Assembly: GCF_018614875.1 (NCBI RefSeq)
Contig: NZ_JAGGNW010000031.1
Location: 82,099 to 146,098, forward strand
Direction: 5' to 3'
DNA from: Variovorax paradoxus
GTDB taxonomy: Bacteria > Pseudomonadota > Gammaproteobacteria > Burkholderiales > Burkholderiaceae_C
DNA: 64,000 nt
Made by a program: the position numbers and the translations under genes. The notes beneath the pieces were generated by a model that ran no database searches, had not been told where the DNA came from, and saw only the letters and a list, made by a program, of their open reading frames with translations. This document shows positions 10,061-19,038 of the stretch, piece after piece. Each line of letters starts with the position of its first letter. Positions within the stretch are counted from its first letter, which is position 1.

Positions 10061-11218
10061 TCAGAACGCGTGGCGGATGCCGAAGTCGTAGCCCGTGGAC
10101 GAGCGCGGCAGGCCCGTGTAGCTCACGCCCGCGCTGCCGTAGCCCGTGGTGCTGGCCGACACCAGGCTGCCCGTGTAGCTCGCGTCGTTGCGGTTGTTCA
10201 CGCGCGCCACCGTCGCATACAGCGCGGTGCGCTTCGACAGGTTGTGCACGTAGCCGATCGCGAACTTGCGTGCCAGCGGGTCCTCGCCCGTGATGCCGGC
10301 GGCGCCTTCGTTGTAGCGGACCTGCGAGTACGACGCGCGGATCATGCCCGCGCCCACCGGCATGCTCGCGCCGATCAGGTAGCCGTTGTAGCTGTCGTGG
10401 CTGTTGCCCGCGGCAAGATCGAACTTGTTCTTCACGTTCGAGAGCTCGCCGTACAGCTTGACCGGACCGAAGTCGTACGACGCGCCGAGGTTGATGGTCT
10501 GTACCTTGCGCTCCAGCGCGGTGGTGTCCACCGCAGTGCTCTGGCCCACGCCCAGTGCCACGTCCAGCGGGCCGTTGGCGTAGCCGAAACGCCCACCCAC
10601 GTAGCGGCCAGCGGTGCTGCTGGTGGCGGCCGTGGTGCTGGTCGCGTCGGTGCTGGCGTTCTCGTGCAGGCTGTATTGCAGCTGGCCATAGAAGCCGCCG
10701 AGGTTCGGCGGCAGGAAGTAGCCCACCGAATTGCTGGCGCGCACGTAGTTGGCGTTGTTCAGGCCGGTGCTGCCGCTCACGGTGTTGATCACGCTGGAGC
10801 CCGAGCCGTTGGTGCCGAACGGATCGAACACGGTGTCGTTCCAGAAGGTGGGCGTGTAGTCGCGGCCCAGGCGCAGTTCACCGAAGCCGCCCGACAGGCT
10901 CACGGTGGAGCGGCGGCTGAAGGTGGAGATGCCGGTGGCGCCGTCGTCGTTGGTGATGGGCGCTTCGAGCCAGAAGCTGGCAGCCAGGCCGCCGCCGAGG
11001 TCTTCGGTGCCACGGAAGCCGATACGGCTGGAGTTGTAGCCGGAGTTGGCGAGGCTCGTCTTGCTGGACTTGACCGACGCGCCGGTGGCCGTGTCGCGCG
11101 AGGTGGCCGATTGGTAGGTCACGCCGGCGTCGACGACGCCGAACAACGTGACGGACGATTGGGCAGAGGCCAGGCCGCAGGCGGCCAGGGCGGCGAATGC
11201 CGTGAGGGATTTCTTCAT
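10061..11218 (-). CDS. Gram-negative porin (OmpC-like, Burkholderiales type)
   Basis: A 385-residue outer-membrane protein. The signal peptide MKKSLTAFAALAACGLASAQ is followed by SSVTLFGVVDAGVTY, the classic opening of beta-proteobacterial trimeric porins. Further signatures are GFRGTEDLGGGLAASFWLE, the loop/strand FSRRSTVSLSG.FGELRLGRDYTP, and a C-terminal YDFGIRHAF ending in Phe for BamA recognition. It likely mediates passive uptake of small hydrophilic solutes. It is a single-gene unit; the 200-bp upstream gap to the divergent NERD-domain gene should contain its promoter. Confidence 0.95.
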   Translation of the reverse strand: MKKSLTAFAALAACGLASAQSSVTLFGVVDAGVTYQSATSRDTATGASVKSSKTSLANSGYNSSRIGFRGTEDLGGGLAASFWLEAPITNDDGATGISTFSRRSTVSLSGGFGELRLGRDYTPTFWNDTVFDPFGTNGSGSSVINTVSGSTGLNNANYVRASNSVGYFLPPNLGGFYGQLQYSLHENASTDATSTTAATSSTAGRYVGGRFGYANGPLDVALGVGQSTAVDTTALERKVQTINLGASYDFGPVKLYGELSNVKNKFDLAAGNSHDSYNGYLIGASMPVGAGMIRASYSQVRYNEGAAGITGEDPLARKFAIGYVHNLSKRTALYATVARVNNRNDASYTGSLVSASTTGYGSAGVSYTGLPRSSTGYDFGIRHAF

Positions 11219-11419
11219 TCAGGTTTCTCCGGTTTTCAGCAGCTCTTCATCGAGCAGCTGGACGGATGGTCCTGTTCAAATTTGGAGGAATCTGGTCGAT
11301 CCGGCCTGCTTTGCATCGACTGTTGTTTGTGTGCACGCACCAGACCCTGGAACGAGAGTGGCCACGTACCAGAAGTCTCCCAAAAGGCACGCAATGCTCG
11401 GCATCCGAAGGAGCCCGAC

Positions 11420-12091
11420 ATGACCATTGCATTGCAGAACACCATCGCAGCCTCGCTGGGTGTGCAGCAGCTCGCCAGCGCATTCAGCCCGGCCTTTTCC
11501 CACTTGCGCATTCTCCGCAACCTGATCATCCCGATGCCCGAGGGCAGCGCGGTGCGCACCGCCATGATCGATGCGGTGCTGGTGTGCGAAACCGGCGTCT
11601 ACCTGTTCGAGATCAAGGCCTGGCGCAATGCCTTCGTCTACCGCAAGAAATCGGACGCAGCGCCACCGCGCTGGTTCCTGCGCCTGCAGGGCTGCAGCCG
11701 GGCACGCGAAGTGAAAGACCCCGCGTGGCAGGGCGGCCGCAAGACCACGCAGCTTCGAAGCCTGCTGTGCGACGAGCTGCGGCTGCAGTACTTCGTGCTG
11801 CTGCCCTGCGAGGGCGTCGAGCTCGAAGGCGTGATGCCCGCCGCCGTGATCACGCAGCAGGATCTGCCCTACATTGCCCGCCTGGTGCGCAACAACGGCC
11901 GCACCGCGCGCAGCTATCCGCTGCTCGATGCCGACGCCATCGACCGCACCGCGCAGCGACTGCTCGACATCCAGGGCGGCCTCTCGCTCGACGACCACAT
12001 GCAGAACTGCCGCGATAGAAGCGAACAGATTTCCACGCGCTGGAACGGTGCGGGTGCCGCTGCGGCGGCAGGAGGCATCGCACTGCAGTAG
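11420..12091 (+). CDS. NERD (nuclease-related) domain protein
   Basis: A 223-residue protein. Residues about 20-140 look like a NERD domain: IDAVLVCETGVYLFEIKAW resembles the domain's D...ExK nuclease-like core, and a second region covers the predicted core strands (FVLLPCEGVELEGVMPAAVI). NERD proteins are related to restriction endonuclease-like folds, but their roles are poorly known. The start at 11420 was chosen because GAAGGAG lies seven bases upstream; the open frame extends much further but is antisense to the porin. It appears monocistronic. Confidence 0.7.
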   Translation: MTIALQNTIAASLGVQQLASAFSPAFSHLRILRNLIIPMPEGSAVRTAMIDAVLVCETGVYLFEIKAWRNAFVYRKKSDAAPPRWFLRLQGCSRAREVKDPAWQGGRKTTQLRSLLCDELRLQYFVLLPCEGVELEGVMPAAVITQQDLPYIARLVRNNGRTARSYPLLDADAIDRTAQRLLDIQGGLSLDDHMQNCRDRSEQISTRWNGAGAAAAAGGIALQ

Positions 12092-12165
12092 CGGCGCCTC
12101 GGGCACGCCCCCGCGGCACACACGGTGTCCCAGATTTCTCCGACTTTGGCGGGGACCATGCGGCG

Positions 12166-14568
12166 ATGAATTCTTCCAAGTCCATCGCGGCCCTGGCCGC
12201 AATGTTCATCTCGACCGCATGCGCTTCCGCCTGGGCCGCCGAGCCGTTCACCGTCAGGGACATCCGGCTCGAGGGCCTGCAGCGCGTGGAGGCCGGAACG
12301 GTCTTCGCCACGCTCGGCATCAAGGCCGGAGACACCTACAGCGACGAGCGCGGCAGCGCGGCGATCCGCTCGCTGTTCGAGCTCGGCCTCTTCAAGGACG
12401 TGCGCATCGACGTCAACGGCAGCGTGCTGGTGGTGATCGTCGAGGAACGCCCTTCGATTGCCGACGTGGATTTTGTCGGCACCAAGGAGTTCGACAAGGC
12501 CGTGCTCCAGAAGGCACTGCGCGAAGTGGGCCTGGCCGAGGGCCGCCCCTACGACAAGGCGCTGGCCGACCGCGCGGAGCAGGAGCTCAAGCGGCAGTAC
12601 ATCAGCCGCAGCCTCTACAACGCGCAGGTCATCACCACCGTGACGCCGCTGGAACGCAACCGCGTCAACCTCACCTTCACGGTGACCGAGGGCGAGTCCG
12701 CGCGCATCGAGGAAGTGCATGTGGTCGGCAACCGGGACTTCAGCGAGAGCACCCTGCTCGACCTGTTCGACCAGGACAGCGGCGGCTGGCTGAGCTGGTA
12801 CACCAAGTCGAACCAGTATTCGCGCAGCAAGCTCGACGGCGACCTGCAGACGCTGCGCTCCTTCTACATCACGCGCGGCTATCTCGAGTTCCGCATCGAC
12901 TCCACGCAGGTGGCCATTTCGCCCGACCGGGAGGCGCTCACGCTCATGGTCAACATCACCGAAGGGCAGAAGTTCACGGTGGCCGGCGTCAAGCTCTCGG
13001 GCAACTACCTGGGCCGCGACGACGAGTTCAAGTCGCTCGTGACGATCCGTCCCGGCCAGCCCTACAACGGCGAAGACGTGAGCGCCACCACCAAAGCCTT
13101 CACCGACTATTTCGGCACCTTCGGCTATGCCTTCGCACGCGTCAAGGCAGAACCGGAAATCGACCGCGAGAGCAACCGAGTCACGCTGGTGCTGCGGGCA
13201 GAGCCGTCGCGGCGCGCCTACGTGCGGCGCCTGAACATCGGAGGCAATGCAAGAACGCGCGACGAAGTCATCCGCCGCGAATTCCGGCAGTACGAGGGCG
13301 CCTGGTACGACGGCAACAAGATCAAGCTCTCGCGCGACCGCGTGGACCGCCTCGGCTTCTTCACCGACGTGAACGTCGAAACCGCCGAGGTGCCGGGTTC
13401 GCCCGACCTGGTCGACCTCGCGGTCAACGTGACCGAGAAGCCCACCGGTTCGCTGCAGCTCGGCGCGGGCTATTCCTCGACCGACAAGGTCTCGCTGAGC
13501 TTCGGCATCACGCAGGAGAACGTGTTCGGCACGGGCAACTACCTGGGCCTGCAGCTCAACACCAGCTCGTACAACCGCACCATTTCCCTCACCGCCACCG
13601 ACCCGTACTTCACGGCGGGCGGCATCTCGCGCACCTTCAACGTGTTCCACACCACCACCCGTCCCTACTACGCGGCGGACGGCAACTACAAACTCGCGAG
13701 CGACGGCGGCTCGGTGCGCTTCGGGTTGCCGCTGGGGGAGCTGGACACGGTCTACCTCGGCATCGGCGTGGAGCGCTACAGCTTCACGCCGGGCACCAAC
13801 GGCGCCTACACGCTGGTCGACGGCTCCTACGTGTACACCGGCACGCCGCAGGCCTACCTCGACTACTTCCAGTGCGCGGGCACGGCGCCGAGCGTGGTGT
13901 GCGCGTCGAAGAGCATGGTGGGCATTCCCGCGACCATCGGCTGGGCCCGCGACGACCGCGACAGCGCGCTGGTGCCCACCAAAGGCCGGCTGCAAAGCGC
14001 CAATCTGGAAGTGGGCGTGGGCAGCGAGTTGCGCTACCTGAAGAGCACCTACCAGTACCAGCAGTACTTCCCGCTGTCCAAGCAGTACACGCTGGCCATC
14101 AACGGCCAGCTCGGCTATGCCAAGGCGCTGGGCGGCACCGCGTATCCCATCTTCAAGAACTTCTATGCGGGCGGGCTCGGCTCGATCCGCGGCTTCGAGC
14201 AGAACTCGCTCGGGCCGGTCGATGCAGTCACGGGCGGTGCGCTCGGCGGCACGCGCAAGGCCATTTTCAACATGGAGTTCAGCACGCCCTTTCCGGGCGC
14301 GGGCAACGACCGGTCGCTGCGGCTCTATACCTTCCTGGATGCCGGCAACGTGTTCGCGGAGCGCACCGCGAGCATGACCGACGCGCAGTGGAAAGCGCAG
14401 AACCGCCTGCGCGCATCGGCGGGGGTGGGCATCAGCTGGATCTCTCCGCTCGGCCCGCTGCGCCTGGCCTATGCGGTGCCGCTCGTGTACCAGAAGCTCG
14501 ACGAAGCCAATGGCATTGCGGCGGACCGGACGCAGCGCTTCCAGTTCCAGATCGGCACCTCGTTCTGA
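12166..14568 (+). CDS. BamA-family outer membrane assembly protein (likely second copy)
   Basis: An 800-residue Omp85 protein. It has a signal peptide (to about residue 24, ASAWAAEPF), POTRA repeats (IRLEGLQRVEAGTVF, VDFVGTKEFDKAVL, EVHVVGNRDFSESTL, GVKLSGNYLGRDDEF, RLNIGGNARTRDEVI: five in all) and a Bac_surface_Ag barrel with NFYAGGLGSIRGF and a final Phe (QIGTSF). Those features match BamA, which folds outer-membrane proteins. The usual bamA locus (rseP upstream; skp, lpxD, fabZ downstream) is not here, so this is probably a paralogue. It is followed after 16 bp by an atypical response regulator and may be co-transcribed with it. Confidence 0.88.
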   Translation: MNSSKSIAALAAMFISTACASAWAAEPFTVRDIRLEGLQRVEAGTVFATLGIKAGDTYSDERGSAAIRSLFELGLFKDVRIDVNGSVLVVIVEERPSIADVDFVGTKEFDKAVLQKALREVGLAEGRPYDKALADRAEQELKRQYISRSLYNAQVITTVTPLERNRVNLTFTVTEGESARIEEVHVVGNRDFSESTLLDLFDQDSGGWLSWYTKSNQYSRSKLDGDLQTLRSFYITRGYLEFRIDSTQVAISPDREALTLMVNITEGQKFTVAGVKLSGNYLGRDDEFKSLVTIRPGQPYNGEDVSATTKAFTDYFGTFGYAFARVKAEPEIDRESNRVTLVLRAEPSRRAYVRRLNIGGNARTRDEVIRREFRQYEGAWYDGNKIKLSRDRVDRLGFFTDVNVETAEVPGSPDLVDLAVNVTEKPTGSLQLGAGYSSTDKVSLSFGITQENVFGTGNYLGLQLNTSSYNRTISLTATDPYFTAGGISRTFNVFHTTTRPYYAADGNYKLASDGGSVRFGLPLGELDTVYLGIGVERYSFTPGTNGAYTLVDGSYVYTGTPQAYLDYFQCAGTAPSVVCASKSMVGIPATIGWARDDRDSALVPTKGRLQSANLEVGVGSELRYLKSTYQYQQYFPLSKQYTLAINGQLGYAKALGGTAYPIFKNFYAGGLGSIRGFEQNSLGPVDAVTGGALGGTRKAIFNMEFSTPFPGAGNDRSLRLYTFLDAGNVFAERTASMTDAQWKAQNRLRASAGVGISWISPLGPLRLAYAVPLVYQKLDEANGIAADRTQRFQFQIGTSF

Positions 14569-14584
14569 AACGGAGCAACCACCC

Positions 14585-15265
14585 ATGAGCCGCATCCTGC
14601 TGGCGGAAAGAGGCCGCGAGATGGCCGCCGCGCTGCGCGAGGGGCTGCAGCGCGCCGGCCACCACGTGGAGCACATCGCCGATGGCGCGGCCGCGCTCGA
14701 CCGCATCCTCACTTCACCACCCGCCCTCACGCTGCTCGACACGGCGCTGCCGCGCATCGGCGGCCTCCGGGTGCTCGAGAAGGTCCGCTCGCACAGCGAC
14801 CATCCGATCATCGTGCTGACGGCCCGCACGCGCGAAGCCGACCGCCTGCTCGGCCTCGACCTGGGCGCCGACGACTACGTGTGCAAGCCCTTCTCGCCGC
14901 GCGAGGTGGTGGCGCGCGTGAACACGGTGCTGCGCCGGCACGCGCAGCGCCAGCGCATCGCCATGCCTTCGCCGTCCGTGGCCTTCGGCGGCAGCGCTCG
15001 CAGCGTGAAGATCGAGGGGCGGCTGCTCGCGCTCACGGGCCGCGAGTTGAACCTGCTGCGGACACTCTCGCGCGAGCCGGGCCGGGTGTTTTCGCGCTCG
15101 GCGCTGCTCGAGGCCGCGTTCGCCGATGCGCTCGATGTCAACGAGCGCGCGGTCGACGGCCACATCAAGAACCTGCGCAAGAAGCTCGCCGCCGCATCGC
15201 CCTCGCACGACTGGATCCGCTCGATCTATGGCGTCGGCTTTGCCTTCGAGGAACGGCCGGCCTGA
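14585..15265 (+). CDS. OmpR-family response regulator with atypical acidic pocket
   Basis: A 226-residue receiver plus winged-helix protein, closely similar to the BaeR-like regulator at 17568. The receiver keeps the phosphoacceptor Asp (TLLDTALPR), the switch Thr (IIVLTART) and Lys (CKPFSPRE). However, the acidic pair near residues 8-9 reads Glu-Arg (LLAERGRE) where the paralogue has Glu-Asp (IVEDELD), and the DG of the later loop is GG. Mg2+ binding and phosphorylation are therefore doubtful. The C-terminal domain (LTGRELNLLRTL, DGHIKNLRKKL) looks functional. No kinase gene is adjacent on the same side. It probably acts in an operon with the BamA paralogue. Confidence 0.85.
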   Translation: MSRILLAERGREMAAALREGLQRAGHHVEHIADGAAALDRILTSPPALTLLDTALPRIGGLRVLEKVRSHSDHPIIVLTARTREADRLLGLDLGADDYVCKPFSPREVVARVNTVLRRHAQRQRIAMPSPSVAFGGSARSVKIEGRLLALTGRELNLLRTLSREPGRVFSRSALLEAAFADALDVNERAVDGHIKNLRKKLAAASPSHDWIRSIYGVGFAFEERPA

Positions 15266-15507
15266 GGCTGCGCGCAAGCGTCGCGCGGCGGCCGAGCGGC
15301 GCGGCTGCCGGTGGCCATGATCGGCGCCAGGGTGGAAAGACTCGAACTCCCCGCGCGGTCCTTGTCGGCCGCGACGCATCCGTCGCTCGCCGCCAGCAGG
15401 ACGCCGATCCCCAGGCCGCAGCAGGCAAGGAAGCCCGCGAGGTGCAGCGCCAGCATGGGCTGGTGCTCTTCCGCCGCTTCGGCGCGGATCTGCCAGACGG
15501 CGCTCAT
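15226..15507 (-). CDS. Small hypothetical protein, third of three coupled minigenes
   Basis: A 93-residue frame starting MSAVWQIRAEAAEEHQP, with a hydrophobic segment at about 20-42 (LAGFLACCGLGIGVLLAASD). The start overlaps the stop of the preceding minigene by four bases (ATGA). The distal half is less convincing and runs 40 bp into the 3' end of the convergent response-regulator gene. No family is recognised. It could be a small inner-membrane protein. Confidence 0.4.
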   Translation of the reverse strand: MSAVWQIRAEAAEEHQPMLALHLAGFLACCGLGIGVLLAASDGCVAADKDRAGSSSLSTLAPIMATGSRAARPPRDACAQPQAGRSSKAKPTP

Positions 15508-15584
15508 AAGGCAAGCTCTCCGTTGAAGGCCGCTGAATTGCCGCGGCGCCCGATGGCCTCCGGTTTGCCGTCCGGCGTGGTCAT
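15504..15584 (-). CDS. 26-residue hypothetical peptide, second of three coupled minigenes
   Basis: An open frame encoding MTTPDGKPEAIGRRGNSAAF followed by six more residues. Both its start and its stop are in ATGA overlaps with the flanking minigenes. The overlaps are the main evidence that it is translated. It is too short for family assignment. Confidence 0.35.
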   Translation of the reverse strand: MTTPDGKPEAIGRRGNSAAFNGELAL

Positions 15585-15835
15585 GGCTTCTCCTTTCCTG
15601 CCGTGGCGCCGACCCCGGCCGGTCGGGTGGCGCGTGCCTCCGCCCACACGACCAGCAGCGCCCAGACATGGGCCACCGCCCAGAAAAGCGCGGCCAGCAG
15701 CAGCAACAGCGTGTCGATGCCGGGGTCGGACCAGCGCTCTGCCCAGGACCACGGCGAAGGCGACGGCGCCGGCGCACAGTACGCCGGACACGCCCATGCG
15801 AGTGCGGGGGCGACAAGGGCCGAGAAGGTCTTCAT
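15581..15835 (-). CDS. Small membrane protein, first of three coupled minigenes
   Basis: An 84-residue frame starting MKTFSALVAPALAWACPAYC, signal-like, then a Pro/Ser stretch and a strong membrane segment (IDTLLLLLAALFWAVAHVWA) followed by a polar Ala/Gly tail. The stop overlaps the next start (ATGA). The gene faces the divergent BaeS-like kinase across 180 bp, so both may be controlled from the same region. No family is recognised. Confidence 0.45.
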   Translation of the reverse strand: MKTFSALVAPALAWACPAYCAPAPSPSPWSWAERWSDPGIDTLLLLLAALFWAVAHVWALLVVWAEARATRPAGVGATAGKEKP

Positions 15836-15900
15836 CTTTGGGCGTCGGTGCGTGAACGGGTTCATGGCGGGCATCGTGCGATCCGATTCGGGAGAAATGT

Positions 15901-15918
15901 GGGAGAAGCGGATCTCCC
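15901..15918. promoter_or_regulatory. Inverted repeat, candidate operator between minigenes and the BaeS-like gene
   Basis: GGGAGA, six bases, then TCTCCC: perfect 6-bp arms on a symmetric site. Another GGGAGAA occurs just upstream near 15890. It lies in the only intergenic gap between the divergent minigenes (start 15835) and the kinase gene (start 16018). A response-regulator site is plausible but unproven. Confidence 0.35.
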
Positions 15919-16017
15919 AATTTCCTCCTCGATTCGCGGCCACGATCAGCCGCTTCCCATGACGCCTCCCCGCCCCGAACGCATGCCGCAGAATGCGGCC
16001 ATGCATCCCCCGAGCCA

Positions 16018-17571
16018 ATGCCGCGCCTGACACTTTCCAGGAAGATCTTCCTGGCGCTGGCCGCCCTGCTGATCGTGCTCCTGCTGAGCTTCGCTGGGCT
16101 CTCCATCGTTGCGCTGCAGCGCGGCCTGGGCTCCTACGTGGCCGAGATCGAGATCCGGCGCATGGACTGGCTCTCGCAGCTGCTGCTGAAGCACTACGCG
16201 GCCAACGGCGACTGGAAGAAGCTGCAGGGCAACGACGACGCCTGGCACCGCCTGCAGATGGGCCGGCTCGCCGCCGTGCTCGACGGCGCCAGCAACGCCG
16301 ACGAAAGAAAGCTCCCGCCCTGGTACGAGAACCGCGGGCCGGGCGAAGGCGGCGCGCCCCCTCCTCCGCCCTCGCCCCAGCTCGACCTGCTGCCCAGGCG
16401 GCTTCCGCCGCCACCACCGCTGTGGTTCTTTCCCGATCCGCGCGAAGCCGCCGACTCGATCTACCAGCGCCTGGGCGTGGTGGACGCGCACGGCGCGCAT
16501 GTGGTCGGCGCGAAGATCGATCAGGAGAACGCCGCGCGGCTGCCGATCCGGCATGGCCGCTCGGTCGTCGGCTATCTGGTGCTGGCGCCGATGCAGGGCC
16601 TGGAGAGCGAGGCCGACCGCGCCTTTCTCGCACGCCAGTCCGGCGTGATCGGCCTCACCGGCCTATGCGGGCTGGCCTTTGCGCTGATGCTGTCGTGGCT
16701 GCTGGCGCGCCGCTGGTTCAGGCCGATCGACGAACTCACGCAGGCGGCACAGGACGTGGCGCGCGGCCGGCTGTCCACGCGCGTGGCCGTGCATGGCTCG
16801 GACGAACTCGCGCTGCTCGGCAAGACCTTCAACGACATGGCGCAGCGCCTCGACACGGTGGAAGCATCGCGCCGCGCCTGGCTGGCCGACGCGGCGCACG
16901 AGCTGCGCACGCCGCTGGCCGCCATGCGCGCGGAAATAGAGGCGCTGCAGGACGGCGTGCGCAGCTTCGACGAGCGCACCGCGCTGCGCCTTCATCGCCA
17001 GGTGATCCGGCTCGGCCAGCTGGTGGACGACCTGCGCAGCAGCATGCGCGAGCCGCAGAGCGATCTGCTCACGACGTCCGTGTTCCCGCTCTCGCTGCTG
17101 AAGGAAGCGCTCGACCACACGCGCGACCGCTTCGCCGCGCGCGGGATCACGGTCGACCGAAGCGCCATCGACCGCGTCTCGGCACGGGCCCAGCCGATGA
17201 TCGAAGGCAACGCGCAGCGGCTGCACCAGGTCTTCATGAATCTGCTGGAGAACACGCTGGCCTACACCGAGGCCGGCGGCCATCTGCGCATCAGCGCCAC
17301 GGTCGACGGCGCCTGGACGGGCAACTGCCTGACGCTGCATTTCGACGACAGCGCGCCGGGCGTTCCCGAGGCGGAGATGCCGCGCCTGTTCGACCGGCTG
17401 TTCCGCGGGGAGTCGTCGCGCAGCCGCGAGCTCGGCGGCTCCGGGCTCGGCCTGTCGATCTGCCGCGCGACCATCGAGGCCCACGGCGGCAGCATCGACG
17501 CCCAGGCGTCCGAACTCGGCGGACTGCGTTTGACCATCACCCTTCCGCTGTCGAGGACCGCATCGCCATGA
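16018..17571 (+). CDS. BaeS-like sensor histidine kinase
   Basis: A 517-residue transmembrane kinase. TM1 is at about 8-33, a periplasmic domain with a Pro-rich stretch (PPPPPSP, LPPPPPLWFF) follows, TM2 is near 210-232, and then come a HAMP domain (RRWFRPIDELTQAAQDVARG), H-box AAHELRTPLAAM near residue 293, N-box NLLENTLAYTEAGG, and DDSAPG and GGSGLGLS (G boxes). The order matches BaeS/CpxA-type envelope stress sensors. The stop overlaps the regulator start by four bases. Start 16018 gives a short cytoplasmic N-terminus. Confidence 0.92.
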   Translation: MPRLTLSRKIFLALAALLIVLLLSFAGLSIVALQRGLGSYVAEIEIRRMDWLSQLLLKHYAANGDWKKLQGNDDAWHRLQMGRLAAVLDGASNADERKLPPWYENRGPGEGGAPPPPPSPQLDLLPRRLPPPPPLWFFPDPREAADSIYQRLGVVDAHGAHVVGAKIDQENAARLPIRHGRSVVGYLVLAPMQGLESEADRAFLARQSGVIGLTGLCGLAFALMLSWLLARRWFRPIDELTQAAQDVARGRLSTRVAVHGSDELALLGKTFNDMAQRLDTVEASRRAWLADAAHELRTPLAAMRAEIEALQDGVRSFDERTALRLHRQVIRLGQLVDDLRSSMREPQSDLLTTSVFPLSLLKEALDHTRDRFAARGITVDRSAIDRVSARAQPMIEGNAQRLHQVFMNLLENTLAYTEAGGHLRISATVDGAWTGNCLTLHFDDSAPGVPEAEMPRLFDRLFRGESSRSRELGGSGLGLSICRATIEAHGGSIDAQASELGGLRLTITLPLSRTASP

Positions 17572-18260
17572 CCCGCATCGTCATCGTCGAGGACGAGCTC
17601 GACATCGCATCGGTGGTTCAGGACTACCTGCGCCACGCCGGCTACGAGACCACGCATTTCGCCGACGGCCAGAGCGCGCTCGACCACCTCATTGCGTCGC
17701 CGCCAGAGCTGACGCTGCTCGACATCATGCTGCCGCGGCTCGACGGCATCGAGGTGCTGCGCCGCGCGCGGGAGCACACCAGCCATCCCATCATCATGCT
17801 CACCGCGCGCATCGAGGAGGTCGACCGCCTGCTCGGCCTGGAGCTGGGCGCCGACGACTACATCTGCAAGCCCTTCTCGCCGCGCGAACTGGTGGCGCGC
17901 GTGCGCGCCGTGCTGCGGCGCACCGCACCACCCGAGGAACGCGGCCAGGCTCGCCAGGGCATGCCCGGCCTGGTGCTGGACGACGTGCACTGGCGGGCGT
18001 CGCTCGAAGGCACGCCGCTCAACCTCACGCGCCGCGAGTTCGGCCTGCTGCAGGTGCTGTCGCGGCACCCGGGCCGCATCTTCTCGCGCGCCCGCCTGCT
18101 CGAGCTGGCCTACGACGACACCATGGACGTGACCGAGCGCGCCATCGACAGCCACGTCAAGAACCTTCGGCGCAAGCTCGGCGCCGTCACGCCTTCGCAC
18201 GACTGGATCCGCTCCGTCTACGGCGTGGGGTTTGCGTGGGAGGCGCCGGCCCAGGGCTGA
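17568..18260 (+). CDS. BaeR-like response regulator (OmpR family)
   Basis: A 230-residue regulator with an intact receiver: acidic pair in VIVEDELD, phosphoacceptor Asp in TLLDIMLPRLDG, Thr in IIMLTARI and Lys in ICKPFSPREL. The winged-helix domain contains LTRREFGLLQVL and DSHVKNLRRKLG. It is the cognate partner of the kinase just upstream (ATGA overlap). It shares the SHDWIRS-YGVGFA end with the atypical regulator at 14585, so the two arose by duplication. Target genes are unknown; the neighbouring BamA paralogue is a candidate. Confidence 0.93.
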   Translation: MTRIVIVEDELDIASVVQDYLRHAGYETTHFADGQSALDHLIASPPELTLLDIMLPRLDGIEVLRRAREHTSHPIIMLTARIEEVDRLLGLELGADDYICKPFSPRELVARVRAVLRRTAPPEERGQARQGMPGLVLDDVHWRASLEGTPLNLTRREFGLLQVLSRHPGRIFSRARLLELAYDDTMDVTERAIDSHVKNLRRKLGAVTPSHDWIRSVYGVGFAWEAPAQG

Positions 18261-18378
18261 GCAATTCCCTGGTTTGGATTAGAGCCCGAAGCCAAGCTTC
18301 TTTCCTTGCAAGGCCGAACCCCCAGAACTAGACTGAACTGCAAGGGCACCCGCAGTGCCGGGGGCCAAGGAGTCGGCC

Positions 18379-18825
18379 ATGTACAAGCGCATCCTCGTCG
18401 CCACCGATGGCTCTTCGCTCTCCGAACAGGCGGTGGCCACCGCCATCGACCTTGCCTTGCTGGCCGGTGCCGAGCTGGTCAGCGTCACGGTCGCGCACCT
18501 CCAGCCTTATGGCTATTTCGAAGGTTCGATGGTGATGAACCAGCGCGAAATCGAAACCTCGCAAGAACAGGTGAACCTGGCCGCCCAGCGCCTGGTGGAT
18601 GCGGTCAGGACCGCCGCGGTCGCCAGGGGCGTGCGCAGCGCGCAGGCCATCGTCATGAAGTCCAACCAGGTGGCCGAAGCCATCATTGCGACAGCCAAGA
18701 ACCAGCAGTGCGACCTGATCGTGATGGCCTCGCACGGCCGGCGCAGCCTTGCGCGGCTCTTGATGGGCAGCGAGACGCTGCATGTGCTGACCCACTCGCA
18801 CATTCCGGTGCTGGTGCTGCGGTAG
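18379..18825 (+). CDS. Universal stress protein (UspA family)
   Basis: A 148-residue single-domain protein. It has the N-terminal strand KRILVATDGSSLSEQA with the conserved Asp, and ends DLIVMASHGRRSLARLLMGS, THSHIPVLVLR. The ATP-binding signature G-x2-G-x9-G(S/T) is only partly kept (GRRS replaces GxxG), so nucleotide binding is uncertain. GGAG lies seven bases before ATG 18379. It stands alone after the BaeR-like gene with about 120 bp between. Confidence 0.92.
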   Translation: MYKRILVATDGSSLSEQAVATAIDLALLAGAELVSVTVAHLQPYGYFEGSMVMNQREIETSQEQVNLAAQRLVDAVRTAAVARGVRSAQAIVMKSNQVAEAIIATAKNQQCDLIVMASHGRRSLARLLMGSETLHVLTHSHIPVLVLR

Positions 18826-19038
18826 GCGCGGCGCCGGCTGCCTTCTTCTCGAGCGATGAAGCGCGCTCGAGGTGCACTATTTCACGATCTGGCGCCGGCT
18901 CTGACCGGCCTGCGTGAACGCGTCGCTCCCAGGTCGAATCACTCTCCCTTGCCGCCATCCGCAGTGCGCGAAGCGCTGCGGAAGGTACAGTCCGCGTCAA
19001 TGGCTGCATTGCGCGAGCGCCGCCTCAAGGGAGTGAAA

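Noticed and set aside
15335..15365. tRNA T-arm-like sequence (GTTCGAGTC on the minus strand)
   Set aside because: No matching acceptor stem, anticodon arm or D-arm could be found at the required spacing; it lies within the third minigene frame.
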